DNA of 64,000 bases, taken from Tubiluchus corallicola (lineage: Eukaryota > Priapulida > Priapulimorpha > Priapulimorphida > Tubiluchidae). How positions within the stretch are numbered: position 1 is the stretch's first letter; every line of letters begins with the position of its first letter. Positions 50,886-63,956 of the stretch are shown one piece after another. The translations under genes were made by a program, and so were the position numbers. The stretch covers positions 496,001-560,000 of the forward strand of contig JAQGDQ010000015.1 in the NCBI GenBank assembly GCA_030141605.1, given 5' to 3'. The notes beneath the pieces were generated by a model, which was not told the DNA's origin, searched no databases, and worked only from the letters and a program-made list of their open reading frames with translations.

Positions 50886-52999
50886 ATTATTAGAAATTAT
50901 AATGGTGAAAATATTTTTAGCTGATCCAATCGCAAACAGTGGCGATGCAACTTCACCCAATGTAATTTATAATAAAGTTAACATGCTTTCTAGTGTTTAC
51001 TTTCACTGAAATCTGTGAAATTTAAATTGCTCTTTCACAATTACTGCATGGTTTCAGGCCTAATGATGTCAAAGAGGGCTGACAACAAAACCCCCACATT
51101 TCTTAAGATGTTGTTGGAACTTTCATATCAAACCTGTGTGGGGGCAAGCCATTTAACCTTTCCTATTATCAAACCACTCAGTACAGTGTTATAAGTTATA
51201 TCATCTCATTTTAGATTGTGCTATATATCTTGTCACAGCAAGTTGCAAGAAATCACCGTTGAAAAATAGAGACTGTGACAGTTTTAATTAGTTGACACCT
51301 AGTTACGATCTAACGTATGCGTATCGTGTCCTAACCTGTCCTATTGCTGTTATTTTGTAAATAACTTGCATTTATTCTCTGCTATTATCCTTTCGTTACA
51401 AACGTATATTCTACAAACTTACCATAATCAGCTTTATCTTAAGTCGGTTTTTATTATCGACTATTATTTGCTATAAATAACAAACTCTACAAAAATGGCA
51501 TAACACCAATGTTGTTATACTGCTTTTATCCTTATTACCATACATCAGACAGGCCAGCAGCAGGAACAATTTGTCAACTGGGGTATTGAACCCAACAAAA
51601 AAGTAAATCAAAATACTTTCGCTTCCTGGAATACTGGAATTTAAACTGCACTGAATCCGAAAGGTAATCCACTAATAATTCCTTTCCAGCCTTTATTATA
51701 ATAATGTTTTACTGAAAGCGTTTTCTTTAAAATTATACGTATTGTAAAATTTGACTTCACTTGTACGTCTATGTGTGCAGTGTGCTAGGCTTCATTCACG
51801 TTGTCAAATCGACTCGTGTCAGCGGCATCCAATCTACATTTGCCGTCCAAATCCTCCCACAGGGAGCATGGTTGCATCTGCGTGTATTGTCTCGGAAATT
51901 AGATCTGGAAATTGGAATCAAATAAGTGCAAGCCGGATTGTACTGGGACGCAACGGGACCGGCTTTGATAAAGCAAATGCTTTCATATATGATTGAAGCT
52001 CTTTCTAGAATAAAGCAAGTAAAAGCAATTGCGTGTTTATAAAATTTTTACTTTTTCAGTTTTATTTTGATATAGCCTTGTAGTTTTATATTCGTTTCTC
52101 ATTTTTGTATAGATATAAATACAAGTATTTTATTAAAGTGATTACTGACTTAATATAGATCACGCCGACAGCTGAGTCGTGCGAATATCTTACTACAGTT
52201 AACAACTAATATAAAAATGACAGGCTTTTATTGATAACAGTAAACTTAGTCCCTGAAAAGAAATGCTTTGATTCTGTTTCGACTAAACTCTGTATTAGAA
52301 TTGGTACTTTTTGTGGCATAAAATGACTAAAAAACAGCAATGAATAATCGGGTCACCTGACTAGTACATTGATTGGAGAATCCTGTATGGTTAGAATTTC
52401 TAGTTTTGTCATTGATTATAAATGTAATGTAGCTCTTCTGCATGTCGAAGCTAGATTAATACTAGCAGTAGTAACATTTACTAGATAAACAGCAATGAAT
52501 AGCTAGGTCATCTGCCTACACAGGAACTGGAAACGCAATCACAATTAGCAATCGCAATTTTGCCATTAATTATAAGCGAAATATGTAGCTCCTCTGTGTT
52601 CTCGCGCTTGTAAAATACCATGGGTAATAACTGTACAGTATAGACTGCCACTGAATGAAATGAGCTTATTAAATTCCACTATATAAAAAATAGAACAATA
52701 CCACTTATCGAATGTCGGATTAAAGCTGTGTTCACTTTTTGACAATATGTGTGAAAAATCAACAAGGAATTAACACCATTTGACTTTTGACTGTTCACCC
52801 GGGCAACCTCCATGTTAAGAAACTGGTTTCTTTCTTTTGCTTTTTGTGGAGCCGCTTTACCTCGTAAATTTGTGAGATGATTTGACTGATTGCTTGTACA
52901 CCCTAAAGAAATTTGCCAACTTGATGTGGGTAAATTGGTTCTTAAGGTGACATTATAGAAGGCCTTGATCTGTAAACTTTCAAAATGATTTTACACGAT
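50886..52999. other. Non-coding, no gene recognised
   Basis: An open stretch at 51751-51996 is less AT-rich than its surroundings but shows no motif or convincing splice pattern. No repeats were seen. Confidence 0.4.
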
Positions 53000-53234
53000 C
53001 CACGTTTCGAAACAAAGGACAAAAAGGACAAGGAGACATTTATATTCGCTGGGATAACAGAGCCATAGGCTACTATAAGCGACTCTTAAGCAACACAACA
53101 ACACTGAGACGCCACAAATAAATAACACGGATAACAGCTGTTGCGCCAATACAGGTGGTCGAGAGATTCGAACTCGGGCTGTAAGCAGTAGAGCACACAC
53201 AATCCATTACATTACATTAACCATTCTGCCACCC
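53000..53234 (-). mobile_element. tRNA-derived SINE (serine-tRNA-like head)
   Basis: On the minus strand the head (53234 to 53153) starts GGTGGCAGAATGGTTAATG, close to the A-box of tRNA-Ser. It has TGGATTG and GTGCTCT segments, and ends with the B-box GAGTTCGAATCTC. GGTGG at the start pairs with CCACC at the end. The long variable region also fits a serine-type tRNA, but the anticodon arm is degraded. A tRNA-unrelated body (about 53150 down to 53000) follows, ending near TTTGTTTCGAAACG. Body edges are approximate. Confidence 0.55.
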
Positions 53235-56200
53235 GTACTGACAAATTTGACTATACGTACATTCGAGCTCTGATTCACTGTATCCATGGTAATCTCTTCA
53301 GTGGACTGGATTGGCCAATTTTGTTGAAACGCAAAAAATTCGTGCGCACGACCCAATCTAAACGTTTTTTCTGGCCGGAAGTGGATTTGGATGTTGCATG
53401 CAGCTAAAATGTTTCTGAGGCTGTTTCCCTTCAAGTTTTCCTTAATTTTTGTTGCCAGAGGAGAAGTTTTCATGTTTAGTAAGTTTTCTACACAATCTCT
53501 GTCTCATTAGATTATTCCGCAGTGATACGTTTCTGTCTAGTGTTGATCACGAATTCACGCTGGAAGCCAGTCTTGTAGACATATCAATGGTCTGATGTTG
53601 TTACTTTTGACATATATCGAACTTTATTCATTGGCAAATATATTCAGCGATTTTATGTTGACTATGAGTCATCGAATAAAGCGAAAAATTTGCTTTTTGA
53701 TCTCTCTATGTATAGATGTATCGTATAAAATGATTCTCATTTATTTGCGCCACGAAGTTATGAGAATTCAAAAGAAAAGCGAGGTGTATAAATAAACAGT
53801 TTGTTCACTGTGTTCTCAGGAATGGACTGGGGCGACTAACTTCCCATAGGCTGCATAACTATATTGCAGATTAACTGAAGGATAACCAGCCAACTGGTTG
53901 GCTAAATGATTTTCGTGTAAGTTTTAAATGTTGTAACTGGTATACTTACCAACCGATCAACCGACGGCCAATCAAATGACGGACCCTCCGACAGACCAAG
54001 TGACTGTCTACAAAGTGACTGAGCTTTTTTCCTACCACGTATCGTTGAATGTACCGTGAGCTTCAGTGCAGTGTACGTTTTGTTTTTATATGATTTCTAG
54101 GTACACGTGTGACAGTTTTTATCGATAAGCTGTACTGAAATTATTGAGTTTGATGGAAAAAGTCTACTGCAAAAATTGTAGTAAGCGTGATAATTATAAT
54201 AAAATTGATGTGGACATCTTATTGAAGTTTCATGACAATATTTTTAGGCCTACAAATGAATTTTGATCTAGATAAGTAGGTATATTCAAGATTATTATAT
54301 CAGATCCTGCATAGTAGCTTAGGCATAGGCCTAGTTATGTATAAGCTTTCACTATGTCATCTTCACATTGAAATTTTAAAAAGACGTAAAACTAAACAAT
54401 AATGGTTGCTGACATTTTTATAAACACTTTGCAAATGAACCTTATATGGTTTACCAAATACAAGGGTGAAGTTTTCTGTTGGGCGTGTTTGGCAAAAAAA
54501 TAAGAAACGATAGCTTAAAATAGTTATTACTTGATCAGTGATGCATCATTGCTCGGTCGTACGGCGCTTGAGGGCGGACTGTTTTAGCTAATTATACGAA
54601 TTTTTTACCGTGTGATCTCTACACTGACTGAAATGTGGAAATGGTAACGCGCTAAACAATATTGATTGGGTTTAAACATTTTTCATTAGTGAGTGCGAGC
54701 AATCGTCGCCGATACGCTGAAATTCGGATTAGATTTATCCGGTCAAACAACACGTAATTCTGTCCACATCCATTATTATGCCGTGGAATGGCTTTATACA
54801 CATCAGAATTTCCTTTAAGTAATTCATTTATCTATATCTATTTAAGCGTTGTGTGAGTAGAAAGGCATCAATAGAAAGTTAAAAATAAAAAGATTTACTT
54901 GAATTGATATGAAGTTTATAGTAGACGTCTGCATCAACCTCCGGTAATATTTTCGCTAAAATATTGATAATCCTTAGTCGTCTTTTTTAATTTTGTTAAC
55001 GTATACTGCTCTATATCTTGGATAGAAAATCCACAGCTAGAGCCTTCAATTTTAATGAAGCTCGCACTGCAACGAAGAAGCTTGTTTGCAAATGCACAGT
55101 ACAAATAAATGCTCCTCAAGCAAACTTCTTCGCGATTTATGTGTTATAACTGCACCTAATAATTCTAATTGAAGTCTCTAACTGATGAGCTAACATAGCT
55201 GTGCCTTTAGCTTTACAAATGTCTTTCCAGCGTGAAAACTTCTTCCTGTGCACAAAACTTTCCAACTTTAAATCAAAGTATCGGGCATAGACTAATATAA
55301 TTAAAAAAATTTCAAACAGGTTATTGTAACAATGACAATCTTAATTATCGGTCAGAATTATAAATCGCACGCAGGTCGCTTATTAAATTTATACCAAAAC
55401 TCACGCCAATTGTGTTGGGTTTATTCTTGGGATGTGCTAGGTAAAGCATGTTCACAACGGCTATTATATTCGCAAATGGCATGTTCTAGCTAAACTTGTA
55501 TAATAATATAATATAAATGCAGACGATTTCAGATAGTGCTAGACTCAATAAAACCGGCACCAAAATCGTTTTGCGGACGCCAGGAAAATCATATTAAAAT
55601 TTATGGTGCGGCGAAATGCACGAACCTCAGGTAAAATATCGGACAGATACGGGCTTCATAATACAAGAAGAAGCCATTTAAACAGCTTTAAATGCTCTTA
55701 TTGTATTACGAACCGAAGCATAAAGATGCGCTGTGACGGCGTTAAGTTTGCTACTATAAACGAGATAAGATTTGCTTTTGTTTTTGCTTGTATCTAGAAT
55801 TTAGAGTGGTTTTTCGCATTCATAGGCAATGCTTTTTAATAAAATTTTATCGTCCTTGTTATGAATTGAAGTAAATCAAAAATTTTAATTCCCTGAAGGA
55901 AATACGCATAAAAGTTACAGCTTACGGTCTTGTTATTTATGTATAATTAATGAGTTCGAGTTTTAGTTATGTTTGATCTACTGTAGCATTAAACTATTAG
56001 TTGTCGTGCTGAAAAATTCTAGCCAATAATTCTTTGTATGAACATCAACCTACGGGTATATGATTAAAGTTTATAATTAAAACTGTAACACTAATCAGCA
56101 TTAAATATAAGATGATGCTCTGAAAAATTGTGAGTTAACTAGCATTCGAACAAGAACCTTGTTTCCAGATCTCATTATTATTAGCAAAAATGTGAAAATC

Positions 56201-56431
56201 TCAACATTATTACCCTGTAACAATAAAAATTATTACATGATTAACGTTTTCATTGGATCTTTATTTTCAGGTGTGCGTAAGTCGCGTTTTAACTATTTGC
56301 AGAATTTTAGATTTTTAATGTACGTATATATATATATATATATGGCTTCAGGCTGAAATAAACTGATAAAAAAGTATATTTTTTAAAAAGTATAAAAAAG
56401 ATCTATAGAAAATGTCAAGCCTTCAAATAAA
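53235..56431. other. Non-coding; possible conserved patch near 54.5-54.8 kb
   Basis: No gene is seen. The stretch at about 54540-54800 is balanced in composition and repeat-free, with motifs such as GGATTAGATTTATCC and CTAATTA, and could be regulatory. The ORF at 53207-53473 (minus) overlaps the SINE edge and shows no family features. Confidence 0.35.
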
Positions 56432-56860
56432 AGTGTGATAAGCGCCACGTGTAATTAGTAAAATCACATTAATATCGCGATCATTTCACGCTTGAGTACT
56501 CGCATTTCGAACGCACATTCTTCCACCAGTGACGTCGTTTACCGGTCAACGCATTTTCAATTTTCATCGAGAGTATAATAGTTTTCAAAAAGTTAGATAG
56601 CTAATTCCGTGACATTTTTAACGAACACCAGAAATTTGAATTAAATTAACTAGCACGCGCTTGCGCTTATGGAAACCCATAAAGCGTTTACGAAAAGTTA
56701 CGAAGCCCGTAATATAATATAAATTATATTGGCTGTAATATAAATTAACTTTGTGCTTTATAGATAGCTTTTCTACCAATTTCTTGGTTATATTTTTCCA
56801 AGTTCAGGTAACTGAAATAAGCTCAACATGGTAAGTGACTTGTCCTTTCCTTTAAGCACC
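56432..56860. repeat. Dispersed repeat B, copy 2
   Basis: Direct-orientation relative of 40770-41010, with the blocks in the same order: GATAAGCGCCACGTGTAAT at 56438, CATTTCACGCTTGAG at about 56484, GCACATTCTTCCACC at about 56511, GTTATATTTTTCC at about 56787 and GTAAGTGACTTGTCC at about 56831. The middle is longer here, so one copy has an insertion or the other a deletion. Confidence 0.72.
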
Positions 56861-57589
56861 CCTTTTCTGCTTCCTTCTTCCTGCTGTCCAAATAGTCGCA
56901 GTTTTACCCCTTTGCATGCGTGTGCATAAACTCGGCAGATTTTATAGTCCATGTCTAGACTATTATGGCAGCGCCGTAATTGACCAACTAAATTGCATAA
57001 ATTTATGACAGAACTTTATAGACTCATCATCGCAGTTTTTTATGGGACAATTTTACATAAAGTGCATTATTCATAGCTTCCATTGAAAATAAGAATCAAG
57101 AGGTTTGGGCTTATTTTAATTACTCATAAAGCCAAGCAAATAAAGTTACACGAATGTCTTTGTGAAGTTAAGATCTTAGATCGCCAAACTGTTTTGTGTT
57201 GCATTTAATTAAGCAATCTGTTCATTAAATATTTCGTGGCTGTAAAAGACAGGCTTTAGTTGCAATTATGGTGTAAAAGATCTAGAGGGTTTAATTAAAT
57301 CTAAATCGCTGTTGCATCAGATGCAATCCATTTTCCTTGAATGATTTACATATGACGTGTACAAGCTTATCCTAGGGTTATAAAATCACTTTTACTTGGC
57401 CTTATTTAGTTGTCAGAAAATCCTACTATATAGTCTTTTGTAATTATACTGTTAAGCAATCATTAGTTTCTCTGACGTTAGATGCTACTGCTAGCTTTCC
57501 TAACCTGACCCTGTTCTTAATTGTCAAATCAAGAGTTGCTTCACCACACCGGATGTCATATATTACTACTACACTGCGAATAGCCCTAA
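56861..57589. other. Non-coding, no gene recognised
   Basis: AT-rich, no long ORF, no repeat found. Confidence 0.5.
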
Positions 57590-58183
57590 CCCCGCACGTT
57601 TGTCGAATACTGCCGCAACGTGCATCACACTTAATTTCGCACTGTTTTCACATGCTACCAAAGCATACACTGCCACAGCATACATCACACACAACCTTCA
57701 CAACTGTAGTCAAGCACTACCAGTCGTATATCACACATAACCTTAACACTGTTGTCAGACACTACCATGGCATACATCACACACAACTTTCACACTGTTG
57801 TCAGACACTACCATGTCGTATATCACACATAACCTTAACACTGTTGTCAGACACTACCATGGCATACATCACACACAACCTTCACACTGTTGTCAGACAC
57901 TACCATGTCGTATATTACACATAACCTTAACACTGTTGTCAGACACTACCATGGCATACATCACACACAACCTTCACACTGTTGTCAGACACTACCATGT
58001 CGTATATCACACATAACCTTAACACTGTTGTCAGACACTACCATGGCATACATCACACAACCTTCACACTGTTGTCAGACACTCCCATATCGTACATCAC
58101 TCGTAAGCTCACACTGTTGTCAGATAGTACTATATCGCACATCACACATAACCTTCACACTGTTATCAGACATTATCATAGCA
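57590..58183. repeat. 46-bp minisatellite with 92-bp higher-order period
   Basis: The unit is CACTGTTGTCAGACACTACC followed by ATGGCATACATCACAC or ATGTCGTATATCACAC and a short linker. The two 46-bp types alternate, so near-identical 92-bp dimers recur (for example positions 57798, 57890 and 57982). Units become degenerate at both ends (from about 57590 and after 58080). One unit has a 2-bp deletion near 58058. The open frames here are repeat artefacts. Confidence 0.95.
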
Positions 58184-58473
58184 TCATTTTGGTATTGGTA
58201 TAGGCTTTCATAATGTATTGTATTATAATGACAGCGCCATACCATAATTTGTCGTTACAGCCTGCAAGGCCTAGGAATAATGAGTCAATCATTAATATAG
58301 GCCTATGTTGTGTGCTGCACACTGTACTGTGGTGATATAAGAATATTGTGGGTATATCATTAGTGAGGTATCCATGTATGTTTAAAGTGAGAATTGTGTG
58401 CGAAACTCGTAAAATTGGCAGACGAGCGTTAGATCTCTAACAAGAAAACTTGTTGAAATAATTATTAATTTTA

Positions 58474-58542
58474 ATTTCAAGTGGTTATAGCAATTTGCTT
58501 TATAAGCGAAAGGTTACTGGTTCAAGTCCAGGTTTTGTTCCG
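58474..58542 (+). mobile_element. tRNA-like SINE head or tRNA pseudogene
   Basis: AGTGGTTATAGC gives a D-arm/A-box-like region. TTTGC-TTTATAA-GCGAA forms a 5-bp anticodon stem with a seven-base loop (anticodon TAT if read as a tRNA). CTGG-TTCAAGT-CCAG forms the T-arm with a good B-box. The acceptor stem has no clear partner for TTTTGTT, so it is not a working tRNA. Downstream sequence from 58543 may be the SINE body. Confidence 0.45.
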
Positions 58543-61500
58543 ACTGTATCACATATTCTTTCTTTCGGACAAGTTTAGCTTCAAAAATATAATAAGTGAA
58601 GGTTGAATTCCACTCCATCCTACTGAAGAAACAATGAAATTTTTTCACTAAAGTTGCCAATGCCACGCATGAATAGCATGAATACGTGTCGACCACGTCA
58701 ATTCGTAGCACATATGATTACGTCACGCTGTGACTCACATACGTAACCCTTCGCTATTATGGAATTCGTTAGGTCATATGCCACCTTGCTCTGCTGACAG
58801 GCGTTATTACGAACTTGATTGCTACCCCAAACACCGGCTACTATTATCTCTATCTATACAGCCATGATATGTTTGCTCTGTCAACACACGTTTTTCCCAT
58901 CGGGAAATTGGGAAAAGTCGCAAAAATCGCAATATACGCAAGTCTCACTGTGCGTTACATCTTTAGGGAGATGATCGAGTCATTAGTTTAATCGCAAGGA
59001 GAAAATAATATCCAAGAGGAAGTACTGCATGTCACGCTGTTAACATTATGCATGACTTTTCAGCCCTGGAGATTATCCTAGAAATAACATGGCAGCAGTT
59101 ATTAAAATATCATTAATTAGGCTTAAAATTATCACCCAACTTCGAATACTCGCTATTTCTAAATGCCAGCACTAAAGTGTATAGAAAAAAGGCTGTCATT
59201 AACTAAGGGCGTTTGTGACAATCAGGTTAAAGGAAAACTGGACCCAATCTTAAACTGTAGGTCAAAATAATCTACTCTTTAAAATATTGAAAGGAAGCAT
59301 TCTATTTTTTCTAAAATGACTTACGTGAAAGAATTATTACCATACAAACGCAATTTTGCGTTCGCGCCACTAGTTCTTCGCTGTTACATTTCGCCGTTCG
59401 CTAATTAGAGGGGCACTAACGCCTGCATTTCGGAAATGCGTTGCACAAAAAAACAAGTGCTGTACGTCTCAATCCAGAGGTATTCATTTGTAACGTACTG
59501 CACACGTTCGGCAGCTCATGCGTGAGCACAACGTTAAATTTGCAACTTGAATTTTTCCTTAAAACTTGTCGAGTTTTGGTACAACACACTGAATCTCTTA
59601 CAGTAGTTCTTCACTCCAATTTTCGCTTTTGCAAACACGCTCATGCAATACTTTTGCTGTTGAAAATTATGTTCGTTTGTGATGTCATCAATAGTTGGCT
59701 CGCTCGCCGCTGATTAAGATTTTAATCCATTATTTATTTATCAGAAACGTATTATTGGTGTTAAAATGTATCATTTTTATCTTACTTGAAAATGGGGTAC
59801 TATATGAAAAATCATCCTGTCTTCCTTTAAATCAAAATCTGTGTGAGTGTGTGACCATGTTTAAGTGAGCTCGCTTTACTTTGGTAATGTATGAAAAAAT
59901 AGTTTGTGAGTCGAATTGTGCGTGATATGTGACGTAGCAGCAACTTTCAGTAGTATGTGGTCACAAGTATAATGTTGTATAAGTAGTAGCAACTCAGTAG
60001 AAGGCAGCTGACTTAGAAGGCGTTGTAGAAGAGCATAAAATATCTAGCTACTGAGTTTAGGAAGGCTTTACGCAGGATTTTAGAGATCCCATTTATCTCA
60101 CATTCGAGTATGACTCATTGAATCTCCGGAATGCTGAATCCCTTGAATCTCTTACCTTTCAATGTTTTAATAGCAAAATGAATTCAAAAGTTGTTCAAAA
60201 TATATGCAAGACAATAAGATTATGAGAAGCATGTCTTTCCTAAACGATGATACAAGCATAACAACAATGGGCAAGAATCGTATAAACATAAATTCAACAA
60301 GGTTTATAAATGCTGCTACTTTTGACAGAATTGAATTAATGGTGAATTGGTAATTCAGTAGCTATTCACAAGCTAGTGTTGAGACGTAACTTAATACTAG
60401 TTGCATTGTTTGTGAGCTTCTCAGAAACCTGGCATTTCAATGTACAGTTGCCAATGTCTAATTGCTAATCAGCAGATTTCGTCTTCTCGTAATACTAAAT
60501 GCCATAGCTGGAGAGAGATAGCCTATCTTAGTAAAAGTAAAACAGTGCTTGGACACTAAAACTATGCAGCTAAATTCAGCACCATTGATCATATTTCAAT
60601 TACTACTGGTTTAACGAATAATACTTTTAATTCCATATTTTGCTTTTTTGGCCTTCAAATGACCTTTAGCCGTTGGTCATTTATCATTTAATGCAGTTGA
60701 ACAACTTTATTTATAAGCGTCCATTTAAGGTGGTACACATCGTACTTTGTAAAAAGTATTACCAGTATAAGGTCAGATTTGAACTCTTTTCCACCCCTGC
60801 CCCACCCTTCGTGTTCCATAATTCATTTAATTATCACAGTTTAATTAGTCGCATTAAAAACTCTCATACGATACACTACGCCAAGTAACTGCACGCTTTT
60901 TTTTTTATCAAAGGTCACATTTTATAGACCCCACTCAACGAGGTCTGTCCCTCTACAGCCCAGCCCACTTAACCAAAGTAAATTAATTTATTCCCGTGCA
61001 TTCAAAAATTCTGTCTCCCTGAGTTTCAGCAAATTCTCATAAGGCTTTTTGAAAATAATCACCTTTGACCTTGATGAGTGAAAAAAGAATCACTCAATTG
61101 CTGAATACCCAAAATGTCGTGTCGTTCTCCTCCTGGGCCTATGAGTTGATGAAGGTTCGTTTCTCGACTCTTTACTGAGCTATTAAGTTGAACTATACAT
61201 TCATATACCAACTAAGAAGTCAATTTGAAACTGAAACTAGTTTTGAAGAGAGAATTCGTGAGACTTGAGCTGTTTTTTCCGTTGACCATGATAACAAGTA
61301 TCGTCAGCATACATAAATACTTTATTTTTTTTGCAAAGCATTAGTAAACATAAGAAATACGTTCTAATACGGCTTATCGCTTCCAATTAGAAACGCAAAA
61401 GGTTAGTCATAGAAATTTCGTTCAATAATATTGGAAGTAAATTATGTACAAAATGATTTGCCGTAAGAGCTTCGCTTTCAGTGGTTTGTTTTGTTGTGTT

Positions 61501-63852
61501 TACGAATTTCTGGTATGAGGATCTCATTTCCTAGTTTAACTCAACAGAATGTCACTAATTTGATGACGAAAGACTATAATTTGCGGATTCTAATCTCACT
61601 AGAGAACTAGCTATTTGAAGCCATGATATCTGTAAGATCACTGTAAAGAGGTATTATAACAGCTTCCCATGGCGACCTTACCCATCTTCTGTTATGAGCC
61701 AAGTTACCGATGTTTGATTAATCACATATATAACAGTGGTTTGTGTTATTTATTTTTGATTCTTACTACCCTCAGGAAAGAATAAGCGTGATAGAAACGT
61801 TTAGGCATACTGCCAGTCTGTTTGTCTTTCTACTGTATACTCGAATGTTTGCTTGTTTATTTGTTATCTTACACCTTAGTTTAATGTCATATGTTGTATA
61901 CTAGTGTTTTAAAATATAAAGCTCATGAAGAGATGAACCAAGATGTAGCTAATCGCATGTAGCTGCAATTTTGACCCTCTAGTTTTTAATGCGCATTTTT
62001 GCAAAACTGTTAAAGAGGCACTAACTCATAATGCTTGATGGTGGTGCCGTCTTCTACTGTAATTATTGCTGGATTAACACAAGCTGGTGTACCTTCTGTA
62101 AGGGTAGTTATGGAGACCAAGTGTAGCTCGAGATTAGATCAAAAATTGTTTTTCTGTATTTAGTGTGAACAGATTCTCCCACTCAGAGCGCTAATGTAAG
62201 TTAGGACTTTTAAATATTGTCCTTTCATATGTACGTACTACTAACAAAAAGAGACTGTAAAGTAAATCGGATATCATAACCAATGATGAAAAAATGGGCT
62301 TATAACTACTAACGAAAACCCCTAATCTTCTCTAATCAAAGATATATGTATGCAATACCAACCGTCAAGTTGAATAAAAACGATGATTTTACATTAAAGT
62401 TTACCATCAGATAAGTGAGGCAAACTCATTCATCACCGCAGAAATGTGTTTTTCAGATTTTTCTATTGCCTAGATAAAATCAAGTGAAGCCCCGTTGTCT
62501 AGCTTATTTGCATATGCAGACAAGCATGCACCTATTTCCTCATTCTAGTCTAACAGAATAATGCAGAACGATAAAGAAAGCACAACAAAGTTTACCTACG
62601 TTTGACAGGCTTTATACATGACTTTCTTGCCGCGAAATACTTCTACTGTTAGCAGAAACAGATGACTAAATACGAAAACGTGCTAAAACAAAATGATTTT
62701 TGCACTGGTTGTCAAGACATTTTACTTCGGAAAAAGTAAAACAAACCAGTTAACTTTAAATAAGCTAATTAAAATACTGTAATTTAGGAAAAACATTTTG
62801 AATGGACGCACAAATTCATCATCACCCATGAAGTCAGCTGTCAAAAAGAAAAATGTATCTCTTTCAACGACATAATTATAATATAATCATATTAATAGCT
62901 TATAAAGCAAAGTGTAATGATAGCATACAATGATAATGAATCATGAATAGCGGTGATGATTTTGATGATGATGATGACGACGATGTACGACGGTGGTAAT
63001 GACGCTGACAGTGATGAGTAAAAAATAGAAATTAAATATCAAAAATATTAATCATTTAAAATCATGAGAAAGATAAATGAGATATTACTATTAATCTCGT
63101 GTTTACGCTGGGAAGCTAAACAATTTCAGCAAAAAGTGAAAATCAAAATTAGCACTGCAAAATCAGTGAACACAAGTTTTGCCATAAATACGTTATGCTT
63201 AGTCAGTCTAATATGATCATTAATCGCAGAATTAGTACACCCTAAAAAGGTTTAGACGACACAGAAGTTTATTCTTTATAATTCGTATTTAGTTACTTTT
63301 GTCATCAAGCGTCTGCCGTGTTGTGCACCCGAATTGGCGGGCAACTATTCGTTAGTTAACTGTATAGCGTTTTACAAAATATTTATTATACAGTTAGGTT
63401 TGTTATTTATGACTTTAGATATTTTAGATTTATTGTTCTTTAAATCAAGACGAAGCGGCTAAAGATCGACTTAATAACAACAGTTCAGTAATCACTGAAT
63501 CAAAAATCATTAGGATAGTTCAAAGTCGAGAAGGTCAAAATCAGCCATTAAAACGCACTAATTTGTTTCTGACAAATAGGTGTAGGTTTGTTATTAAATA
63601 GAAATTCTCTCCTTTTTAAGTTAATATTAGTTTGTCGCTTTTTGAAATCAAACAGTGGCTTCCGCTTGTGAGTCTGTTACTGGCAGCACGAAATTAAAAG
63701 CTTCATTGTTTCAATGAAATGAAAAGCGTCCAGAGAGTGTGGTAGGTAGATCTCATATTAGTTAATTCTTAGTCGAAAAAATTGCATTGTTTCAGTTTAT
63801 ATAACTAATCCAATATAATTTATTGTTTCGACTCTAATTCCTTTTTTTGCAG
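58543..63852. other. Gene-poor stretch, probably intronic or intergenic
   Basis: No gene, RNA gene or large repeat was recognised. A small (GAT)n run lies at about 62955-62985. If 63853-63956 is an internal exon, part of this is its upstream intron. Confidence 0.45.
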
Positions 63853-63956
63853 ATAAACAAAACCGGAATCGAAGTGCGCGTGAAAAACTTTAATCAAGAA
63901 GTGAATGCGAGCAAATTCTCAAGGATTTTAATCGACTCCAAATTGACCAGCAACGG
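63853..63956 (+). CDS. Exon of an unidentified gene extending off the right edge
   Basis: A strong polypyrimidine tract and CAG acceptor (TTCCTTTTTTTGCAG, ending 63852) precede an open frame of 35 codons, the only open frame of the three. It reads INKTGIEVRVKNF, then NASKFSRILIDSKL and TSNG. A donor (CGG|GTGAAT) follows codon 34; if unused, the frame stops at TGA 63958-63960. Mixed charged and hydrophobic composition supports real coding sequence. The protein family is not recognised. Confidence 0.5.

Noticed and set aside
51751-51996. Cys-containing ORF of 81 codons in a less AT-rich patch
   Set aside because: No recognisable domain, no consistent donor site and no companion exon.
53207-53473. 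88-codon minus-strand ORF
   Set aside because: It runs into the tRNA-like SINE head and has no family features; probably repeat-derived noise.
57553-58213. Overlapping His/Thr-rich ORFs over the 46-bp minisatellite
   Set aside because: The period of 46 is not a multiple of three, so each frame is cycled; no start context, splice sites or homology.
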